A stretch of 12,208 bases of DNA from Acidobacteriota bacterium (lineage in GTDB: Bacteria > Acidobacteriota > Vicinamibacteria > Vicinamibacterales > 2-12-FULL-66-21), in assembly GCA_020200195.1 (NCBI GenBank), contig JAIVJE010000383.1, forward strand, positions 1-12,208. Direction: 5' to 3'. The notes beneath the pieces are model-generated. The model ran no database searches, had not been told where the DNA came from, and saw only the letters and a list, made by a program, of their open reading frames with translations. Numbering within the stretch: position 1 is the first letter of the stretch; the number at the start of each line of letters is the position of its first letter. Below are positions 7,117 through 12,208 of this stretch, in pieces. The position numbers were made by a program, and so were the translations under genes.

Positions 7117-8673
7117 TCAACCACCTTCCCGCTGATCGCCCCGGTCTGCTGGGCGCTCGCGGGTATGGCCGGTATCGCCAGAACAAGTAACAGCCACGTG
7201 CGAAGTACGCCTGAGCCCACCATTCGAACCACCTCCAAAGGAGTACAAACAACGACCTTTCTCGGCGAATCCCGTCTCGGCCATCAGCTTCTCGATGTCG
7301 GCAACCTCTACGGGGACGAACGCTGACATGTTCTCATAACCCGTCTCGGTGATCGCAATCATGTCTTCGAGCCGAACATACACGCGGTCCTCGGGGATTG
7401 TGAGCGCCGGCTCGATGGTAAACACCATGCCGGGCTTGAGCTCGTCGAACGGCGCCGTGACGTCGTGCACTTCCATGCCGACCATGTGTCCGAGGCTGCC
7501 GCGGCCGCCGGTGGCCTCCGCACGCCGGCGGTATCCGTCTACGAACCGTGTGGCTGCCTCCTGGTACTTCGGATTCGAAAATGTATAGGACGCCATGACC
7601 GCGTCCATCTTTTTAACAGCGTCCTTGAAGATGTCAGACGCTTTGCCCGGCCGGATGGACGTCATGAGCGACTGGTAGAGCCGCAGGTAAATCGTATACA
7701 GCTCCTTCTGGTCCGCGGTGAAGCGCCCATTGATTGGAAACATGCGGGTGACGTCGGACGCGTAGTACTTGTAGTCGGGCGCGTAATCGAACAACACCAG
7801 TTGCCCATCCTCGGTGCGGGTCTGCGCGGCATGGTAGTGAGGCCAGGCCGCGTTCCTGCCGGCCGCCACGAGCGCGAAGTAGGCGAACCCCTGCGCGTTG
7901 TGTTTCTTGAACACATAGTCGGCGATGGCTTCCAGTTCGTACTCATACATCCCGGCCTCGGCCGACCGCATGGCCTCCATGATCCCCAGGCCGGCGATCC
8001 TGGACGATTCGCGCAGCAGGGCCAGCTCGCGCGGGCTCTTCACCAGCCGCATCGCGTCGAGCACCGCGTCGAGGTCCTTGATCTGGACGGACGGCGCCTT
8101 CGCTTTGACACGTTCGATGAAGGTGGCTTCACGTGATTTGCGCCCGTCCCAGGGATCCTCGAGGGAGTTACGTGCGTGGCCGGTCGTATAGCCGGGCGTC
8201 GCGGCCATCAGCGCCTCCGGCCGATGAGGCATGTAGAATGTCCGGCCGCCCGTCGCGAGCGCCTCGAGCGCAGCACCGAACTCCGCGCGCGGCAGCACCC
8301 GGTCGATTCCCGTGAGCGTCTGTGCCTCCGGTCCGGGAGCTAACAGCGGACCTTCCGACCGTTCAGCGCGCTCATCACGTGGAGCGATGAACAGCGTGGA
8401 AACCCGAGTCTTTCCGTCGATGACCAGGACCGCCCGCGGTAGCTCGACCCCGGTCAGATAGAAGAACTGGTTGTTCTGACGGAACTTGACGTAGGCCGGA
8501 TAATCAGCCGCCCCCTGAATCACGACCGCGGCGTCCCCGATCTCGTTCATCACCCGCAGGCGCCGTGCCGCGAAGTCCTCCTTGGGGAAGGCGTCGGTGA
8601 ACAGCGGCGGCTGAGCGGCCGCACCGGAGGCGACGGCCAGCACGGCGAGCGCGGCGATCGTGCAGCGTTTCAT
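7117..8673 (-). CDS. Exported aminopeptidase P-like (M24, Xaa-Pro) metallopeptidase with an abnormal C-terminus
   Basis: From the ATG at 8673 the product is 518 residues. A signal peptide (KRCTIAALAVLAVASGAAA, about 1-20) sends it across the inner membrane. Residues about 30-180 match an aminopeptidase P N-terminal domain (NNQFFYLTGVELPRAVLVI) and about 200-450 the M24 pita-bread domain. The five dimetal ligands of the family are visible: Asp296 (LVLFDYAPD), Asp307 (YASDVTR), His396 (LGHMVGMEVHDV), Glu421 (FTIEPALTI) and Glu436 (VRLEDMIAITETG). It should cleave an N-terminal residue before Pro and appears catalytically complete. Family similarity fades after IEKLMAETGFAE (about 471). The remaining roughly 47 residues are Gly/Arg-rich, and about 35 of them are encoded inside the TonB receptor gene in another frame, so the native stop seems lost. 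A longer start at 8784 would put 37 unlikely residues before the signal peptide and is rejected. The gene diverges from the broken M14 gene. Confidence 0.88.
   Translation of the reverse strand: MKRCTIAALAVLAVASGAAAQPPLFTDAFPKEDFAARRLRVMNEIGDAAVVIQGAADYPAYVKFRQNNQFFYLTGVELPRAVLVIDGKTRVSTLFIAPRDERAERSEGPLLAPGPEAQTLTGIDRVLPRAEFGAALEALATGGRTFYMPHRPEALMAATPGYTTGHARNSLEDPWDGRKSREATFIERVKAKAPSVQIKDLDAVLDAMRLVKSPRELALLRESSRIAGLGIMEAMRSAEAGMYEYELEAIADYVFKKHNAQGFAYFALVAAGRNAAWPHYHAAQTRTEDGQLVLFDYAPDYKYYASDVTRMFPINGRFTADQKELYTIYLRLYQSLMTSIRPGKASDIFKDAVKKMDAVMASYTFSNPKYQEAATRFVDGYRRRAEATGGRGSLGHMVGMEVHDVTAPFDELKPGMVFTIEPALTIPEDRVYVRLEDMIAITETGYENMSAFVPVEVADIEKLMAETGFAEKGRCLYSFGGGSNGGLRRTSHVAVTCSGDTGHTRERPADRGDQREGG
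7231..7236 (-). promoter_or_regulatory. Shine-Dalgarno that fixes the TonB receptor start
   Basis: On the minus strand a GGAGGT-type site precedes the ATG at 7223 with normal spacing. A longer reading from TTG at 7238 would place this site inside the gene, so ATG 7223 is preferred. The site sits in the palindrome CTCC-TTT-GGAG, which could fold into a small hairpin and partly mask it. Confidence 0.65.
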
Positions 8674-8680
8674 GCGGCCA

Positions 8681-8690
8681 ATTATATGAT
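8681..8690. promoter_or_regulatory. Overlapping divergent -10 elements between the M24 and M14 genes
   Basis: The plus-strand ATTATATGAT contains a perfect TATAAT on the minus strand (8681-8686), only 7 bases before the M24 ATG at 8673. It also contains TATGAT on the plus strand (8685-8690), about 40 bases before the M14 start at 8731. No good -35 is seen for either. The M24 transcript would be essentially leaderless. Between this site and the M14 start lies a short GGAAAC/GGAAAC/GGAAAG tandem run (8703-8720). Confidence 0.5.
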
Positions 8691-8832
8691 GCTGACCTCC
8701 CGGGAAACGGAAACGGAAAGACAAAGACCCGTGAAGCACTTCATCGCCGTCGCCATGGCGCTCGCGGCCGCATCCGGCGTACACGGTCAGGCGCCGGGCA
8801 CGCCATCAGGCGACGCCCTCCAGACCCGGCCC

Positions 8833-8840
8833 GAGAGCGG
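8833..8840 (+). other. First frameshift site in the M14 gene
   Basis: CCC-GAG is read in the signal-peptide frame, then AG, then CGG-ACC-GGC in the enzyme frame. Removing one AG from GAGAG restores a continuous product (RPE-RTGFQ), so a dinucleotide duplication is the simplest lesion. Confidence 0.7.
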
Positions 8841-9512
8841 ACCGGCTTCCAGGAAACCAGTCGTTACGCTGACGTCGTGGCGTTTCTCGAGGCGCTGGCG
8901 AAGGCCGCTCCCGCCGTCCATCTCACGACATTCGGCAAAACGTCGGAAGGACGGAGCCTGCCGCTCGCCGTGATCGGCGTGCCGGATGCCACCCCGCAGG
9001 CGGTGCGGCGCACCGGCAAGCTGCGCGTCTACATTCAGGGCAACATCCACGGTGGCGAGGTGGAGGGCAAGGAGTCGGCGCAGATGCTGCTGCGCGACCT
9101 GGCGCAGGGCAAGCACGCCGAGTGGCTGCAGTCGATGGTCCTGCTCGTGGCGCCCATCTACAACGCCGATGGAAACGAGCGGATCGCGCTCAACAACCGC
9201 GGCCCCCAGCACGGGCCGATGGGCGGCCAGGGCCAGCGGCCGAACGCGCAGGGACTCGACCTGAACCGCGATCACATGAAGCTGGACTCACCCGAAGCGC
9301 GCGCGGTCGTTCGGTTGATGAACGATTACGATCCGCACGTCTCGATCGATTTGCACACGACCAACGGCACGCGCCACGCGTATTTCCTGACCTACGCGCC
9401 GCCGCTGAACCCTTCGATCGACCCGGCGATCGTCGGCCTGCTCCGAAACGACTGGCTGCCGTCGGTCACCAGGACCATTCGCTCGAAGTACGGCTGGGAT
9501 TACTACTATTAC

Positions 9513-9520
9513 GGGCCTAC
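9513..9520 (+). other. Second lesion in the M14 gene, probable deletion junction
   Basis: The zinc-site frame ends in WDYYYYG (GGG at 9513-9515). The C-terminal frame begins with GCC-TAC-GCT-TAC at 9515. The frame changes and the family segment between these motifs is missing. Uncorrected, the upstream frame stops at the TAG at 9546-9548. Confidence 0.7.
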
Positions 9521-10201
9521 GCTTACGCTACGTTCGAAGATCGCATAGCCGCCACCAACCGGTTCGTGGAGGAAGTGCTCAACTACGCCCACGCGCACGC
9601 CGCCGGGATCCGCAAGCTGACTGAGGCGGCGGATAGCGCCTCGCTCATCGGTACGAAGCTGTCACTGCACGCGGAGCTCGAGCGTGCGCGTGAACTCGTG
9701 GAAATCCTGCTGGGCGAGATCACCGAGGAGAAGCATCCCGTGGACGGCCACACTATGCACCGGCGTGTCGACGTGAAGAAACCGGAGCGGATGGCTGAGT
9801 ACGGTACGTTCAAGCCGACGCACATCGAGCGCGTCCCTTCGGCCTACTACGTTCCGGCTGACCTCACCGACGCGCTCGACCGGCTCCGGGCGCACGGGAT
9901 CAGAATGTCGTCGCTGGGAGGTGGGGAGAAAGTCCAGGTAGAAGAATTCCAGATTCAGGGCAGCGAAGTCGCCGCGAACGAATTCCAGAAACACCGGGAA
10001 CGTTCACTGACAGGGACCTGGGTTGCGGCCGAGCGTCAGCTTCCGAAGGGCACACTGAAAATCGACATGACGCAGCCGCTCGCACGCCTCGCGTTCTACC
10101 TGATCGAACCGCGCTCGGACGACGGGCTGGTGAACTGGAACCTGCTGGACACCGCACTCACTGACGCGAAGGTGTTTCCGATTGTCCGCACCCGGCAGTG
10201 A

Positions 10202-11905
10202 TCAGCCGAAGAGCGCCGCCCCGAACTCCGGTGCAGTCGCGAACCGATCGGGTGGTTCGGGCCGCAATGCCTTGAGCACGGCGGTCGCGGCTCCGTTCGT
10301 CAAGGCGGCCTGAATCGGCCGCGGATCGACAGCGCCCTTCAGCATCGCCCCGAGCAGCTTCTGCATCGACGTACCGTCGTAGGGCAACGACCCGCTCGCC
10401 ATTTCGTACGCGAGCACACCCATCGTGAAAATGTCGGAGCGCACGTCGGCCGTCCGGCCGGTCATCAGCTCAGGCGCGACGTACCGGAGCTCCTCGTCCG
10501 CGAGGCCGATCCCGCGCAGCGTCTTCTCGTGGAGGGTTCCCAGCAGGTCCTGCGCTTCCCAGATCCCCGCCGTGGAAATCATCAGCCGCTCCCCCTCGTC
10601 GTCCGCAGACACGCGCATGATGTCGGGCGTCAGCCCGCACAGCATGCCGTTGCGGCGGTGCAGCACGCGCGCTGCTTCGACGAGCTGCGCGAGCAGCGGA
10701 CGGAGCCGCACCCAGGGTATCGGGCCTTCCGCTTTCATCCGCTCCCGCAGACTCCGGCCCTCGATAAAGTCCGTCACGACATAGAGGAGGTCCCCTTCTT
10801 CGCCCAACTCTCGCACCTGAATGATCGACGGGTGTGCAATCTGCAGCGTCCGCGCCTCCCGCAGAAACCGCGTGCGCACGCTGGCGCGGCTACGTTCGGC
10901 GGTATGTCCGCGCAGCATGCGGATTGCCACCGTGTGGCCCAGGGTCCGATGCACGCCTCGGTACACCTCACTCCCAAGACGGCCAGAGCCGATGCGTTCG
11001 CCCAGCTCGTACGTGGATAGCAGGCCTCCACCACGAATCGCCGAACTGCCGATCATCGGTCGCGGACCACTGCCGGCAGCGATCACTCGCCCGAACTCCC
11101 CGATGTCGGGCCATCGATCCGCGGGATTCTTCGCCATCGCGCGCACGACCGCGATGTCGATCCACGGTGGCAGCTCAGGGCGAAGGCTGCTCGGCGCCGG
11201 CGGTGGTCCGGTGATATGCCCGGTCAGCACTGCAGCCGCATCCTCTCCCTCGAACGGCGCGCGTCCCGTGAGCATCTCGAACACGACCGCCCCGAGGCTG
11301 TAGATGTCCGCGCGGGCATCGACAGGAGCGCCGGTAAGCTGTTCGGGGGACGCGTAAGCCACCGTGCCGATGAACTGGTGAGGTCCTGTGAGACGGGTGT
11401 CTTCAAGCGACTCACGCATGTTGGCGAGTCCGAAGTCGACGACCTTGTACACGCGCTCGCCAGGTGCGAACTCGTGCGCGACGACGTTGGCCGGCTTGAG
11501 ATCACGGTGGACGATGCCGCGGTTGTGCGCGAGCTGCAAGGCCGCGCACAGTTGAGGAACGATTTCCTGCACCTCTCGCAGCGGAATGTATCCGTGAGCC
11601 GCGATTTCGTCCCTCAAACTGCGGCCGTTCAGCAGCTCCATCACCAGGAACGGCCGCTCCTCGTCATCGACGTTGAAATCGAGAATCGAGACGATGTTCG
11701 GATGGCGCAGCAGGGCACAGGCGCGGCTTTCACGCAGGAAGCGCTCGATCGGCCCAGGGCCGCTGTGATCCCTGTGACTGATCTTGATCGCCACCTCGTC
11801 GCCGAGCAGTGTGCGGCGGGCCTTGTACACAGCGCCCATGCCACCCTCGGCGAGCGGCCCGACGATTTCGTAGCGGCCATCGAGAACCTGTCCAACCGAA
11901 AGCAC
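10202..11905 (-). CDS. Tandem Ser/Thr protein kinase: active kinase domain plus pseudokinase domain
   Basis: The cytoplasmic product is 567 residues with no membrane segment. Domain 1 (about 12-275) is a Hanks-type kinase with all key parts: Gly-rich loop LAEGGMGAVYKA (18-29), VAIK Lys41, helix-C Glu59, HRDLKPAN (133-140, Asp135), DFG (157-159), ASPE (185-188) and ADIYSLG (199-205). It should transfer phosphate from ATP to Ser/Thr of unknown targets. After a Gly/Ser linker (about 276-297), domain 2 (about 299-565) has the same fold signature (ELGERIGSGRLGSEVYRG, YVAPE at 475-479, SDIFTMG at 490-496). But Arg329 replaces the Lys, CGLTPDI replaces the HRD motif (Gly424 at the Asp site), and the DFG Asp is lost (STAG near 444-447), so it should be inactive and probably regulatory. 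The start is GTG at 11905, supported by TAAAAT 6 bases upstream and by immediate kinase homology; the ATG at 11913 is out of frame. It abuts the M14 stop and diverges from the FGGY kinase. Confidence 0.92.
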   Translation of the reverse strand: MLSVGQVLDGRYEIVGPLAEGGMGAVYKARRTLLGDEVAIKISHRDHSGPGPIERFLRESRACALLRHPNIVSILDFNVDDEERPFLVMELLNGRSLRDEIAAHGYIPLREVQEIVPQLCAALQLAHNRGIVHRDLKPANVVAHEFAPGERVYKVVDFGLANMRESLEDTRLTGPHQFIGTVAYASPEQLTGAPVDARADIYSLGAVVFEMLTGRAPFEGEDAAAVLTGHITGPPPAPSSLRPELPPWIDIAVVRAMAKNPADRWPDIGEFGRVIAAGSGPRPMIGSSAIRGGGLLSTYELGERIGSGRLGSEVYRGVHRTLGHTVAIRMLRGHTAERSRASVRTRFLREARTLQIAHPSIIQVRELGEEGDLLYVVTDFIEGRSLRERMKAEGPIPWVRLRPLLAQLVEAARVLHRRNGMLCGLTPDIMRVSADDEGERLMISTAGIWEAQDLLGTLHEKTLRGIGLADEELRYVAPELMTGRTADVRSDIFTMGVLAYEMASGSLPYDGTSMQKLLGAMLKGAVDPRPIQAALTNGAATAVLKALRPEPPDRFATAPEFGAALFG

Positions 11906-11911
11906 TCGGTC

Positions 11912-11917
11912 ATTTTA
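11912..11917 (-). promoter_or_regulatory. -10 element of the protein kinase gene, near-leaderless
   Basis: On the minus strand TAAAAT lies 6 bases before the GTG at 11905, so transcription would start at or next to the start codon. No clear -35 is present at 16-18 bp, and there is no Shine-Dalgarno. Confidence 0.45.
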
Positions 11918-12013
11918 ACCACGCCCAGGTGCGGTGTGGTAACGTAGCGCCCGCTTCCCATGGTTGTCCTGCTGATCCGGCTGTGCTCGGTCCAGCAAGC
12001 CTGATCCCTCGAG

Positions 12014-12208
12014 ATGTCCGCGCCTCTCGTCCTAGCGATCGACATAGGCACATCCTCGGTGCGCGCCTCGGTGTACGACGGACGGCTGCGCGCCCGGCGC
12101 ACGGTGCAGATCAAATACCGATGGCGTGAGCACACCGACGGCCGCGTCGAGCTCGACGCCCGGCAGCTCGAAACGCTCGTGGCGCGCGCGATCGACGCGG
12201 TGCTGCAC
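12014..12208 (+). CDS. FGGY-family carbohydrate kinase, N-terminal part (cut by window edge)
   Basis: From the ATG at 12014, 65 codons run open to the right edge. The N-terminus VLAIDIGTSSVRASVYD (about 6-22) is the phosphate-1 motif of FGGY sugar kinases such as gluconokinase, xylulokinase and glycerol kinase. It is followed by a beta-strand/linker region (YRWREHTDGRVELDARQLE), where such enzymes have an E-x-D type segment leading into the first helix. It should phosphorylate a sugar or polyol with ATP in the cytoplasm; the substrate cannot be told from this part. The N-terminus resembles the gluconokinase-like subgroup most, which is only an impression. No strong Shine-Dalgarno precedes the start (only GAG next to ATG). 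The 108-bp region to the divergent kinase gene contains the kinase -10 and a CTGATCC direct repeat (about 11971 and 12001), with no clear promoter for this gene. Confidence 0.82.
   Translation, partial: MSAPLVLAIDIGTSSVRASVYDGRLRARRTVQIKYRWREHTDGRVELDARQLETLVARAIDAVLH

Larger units (their letters stand above)
4391..7223 (-). pseudogene. TonB-dependent receptor, CarboxypepD_reg/Oar-like, broken near its 3' end
   Basis: This outer-membrane receptor has an ATG at 7223 preceded by a strong Shine-Dalgarno, then a signal peptide (LLLVLAIPAIPASA, about 1-24). A carboxypeptidase-regulatory-like domain follows (about 28-108, GAISGKVVDTGGAVLPGV), then a plug (about 115-225, ALPVGQEYRDLVKLIPGV) and a long beta-barrel rich in aromatic, Asn and Thr residues. 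After 845 codons, at HVVKV, the frame meets TAG (4686-4688). The same frame then resumes barrel sequence without a break (GYYGLNWNATVGAF... AQSGQPWEAWSYEPYIAL), so this is an amber replacement, probably of a Tyr codon. Further on, after LQLAGDLF (4443), the frame changes at 4439-4442 and continues in another frame as YFDPRRFQLAARLQF with a TGA at 4391-4393. That ending, with a C-terminal Phe, is the expected barrel terminus. The residues normally between DLF and YFDP are missing, pointing to a deletion. The truncated product would lack the last strands and the terminal Phe that the BAM machinery recognises. It lies downstream of, and overlaps, the M24 gene. Confidence 0.88.
8731..10201 (+). 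pseudogene. Exported M14-family zinc carboxypeptidase, broken by two frame-changing lesions
   Basis: Three reading-frame pieces join into one M14 metallopeptidase. Piece 1 starts at GTG 8731 with a signal peptide (KHFIAVAMALAAASGVHGQ) and runs to LQTRPE (8835). Piece 2, in another frame from about 8838 (RTGFQETSRYADVVAFLEAL) to 9515, carries the zinc site: HGGE (His codon 9048, Glu codon 9057) and the third ligand in SIDLHTTNGT (His codon 9354). Piece 3, in a third frame from about 9515 (AYAYATFEDRIAATNRFVEEVL), runs to the TGA at 10199-10201. The first junction has GAGAG where GAG would keep frame, like a 2-base duplication. At the second, YYYYG jumps straight to AYAYATFEDR; family members normally have a few dozen residues there, so a deletion is likely, reaching towards the catalytic-Glu region. 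The first intact stretch would end early at about 8973, so no full enzyme can be made without correction. It diverges from the M24 gene and abuts the kinase stop. Confidence 0.87.

Noticed and set aside
4842..7190. Long plus-strand open frames (455 and 326 codons) opposite the TonB receptor
   Set aside because: The minus strand is clearly receptor coding; these frames have Arg/Val-rich composition without recognisable motifs.
11641..12135. Minus-strand 164-codon frame containing ATG 11913 as an alternative kinase start
   Set aside because: It is out of frame with the kinase, and its product is Ser/Arg-rich with no domain.
1..12208. CRISPR array, tRNA or rRNA genes, transposase, phage or toxin-antitoxin and defence genes
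   Set aside because: No regularly spaced repeats, cloverleaf-like segments or matching protein motifs were seen.

Overview
The window is GC-rich, densely coded bacterial chromosome. Its protein types suggest an acidobacterium, perhaps of the Vicinamibacteria. These are a CarboxypepD_reg-type (Oar-like) TonB-dependent receptor, a sulfatase-fold lipoprotein fused to TPRs, a MerR-type HTH fused to TPRs, a tandem Ser/Thr kinase, and exported M24 and M14 peptidases. The assignment is an inference from family content; there is no rRNA or other marker gene. I see no tRNA, CRISPR array, insertion sequence or prophage gene.

Layout. (1) The left edge holds the 3' end of a plus-strand gene with a Cys-rich tail. 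It converges on a minus-strand MerR-HTH/TPR regulator, and a 13-bp perfect hairpin lies between the two stops. (2) That regulator diverges from glucokinase (glk), which is followed after about 20 bp by the sulfatase-fold/TPR lipoprotein. (3) The sulfatase converges on a minus-strand pair, an exported aminopeptidase P-like M24 peptidase followed by a TonB-dependent receptor. The receptor is broken by an in-frame amber codon and a frameshifting deletion close to its 3' end. (4) The M24 gene diverges from an M14 zinc carboxypeptidase gene, broken into three reading-frame pieces by two lesions. (5) The M14 stop abuts the stop of a convergent two-domain kinase whose second domain has lost all three catalytic residues. 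(6) The right edge holds the first 65 codons of an FGGY-family sugar kinase, divergent from the protein kinase.

How the genes fit together. The block from about 4.4 to 10.2 kb looks like an exported peptide-use set: outer-membrane receptor, proline-type aminopeptidase and metallocarboxypeptidase. It is decaying or misassembled, because four lesions fall in two of its three genes and the third has an abnormal C-terminus. The flanking regulatory and sugar-kinase genes are open and have their family motifs. Several starts (MerR-TPR, M24, protein kinase and perhaps glk) have a -10-like hexamer only 6 to 9 bases upstream and no Shine-Dalgarno, which suggests leaderless transcripts. The TonB receptor, internal to a transcript, has a clear Shine-Dalgarno.

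The observations most worth a second look are the kinase-pseudokinase fusion, the clustered gene lesions, the leaderless-promoter pattern and the Thr-active-site sulfatase-fold/TPR lipoprotein. I found no clearly new multi-gene system.
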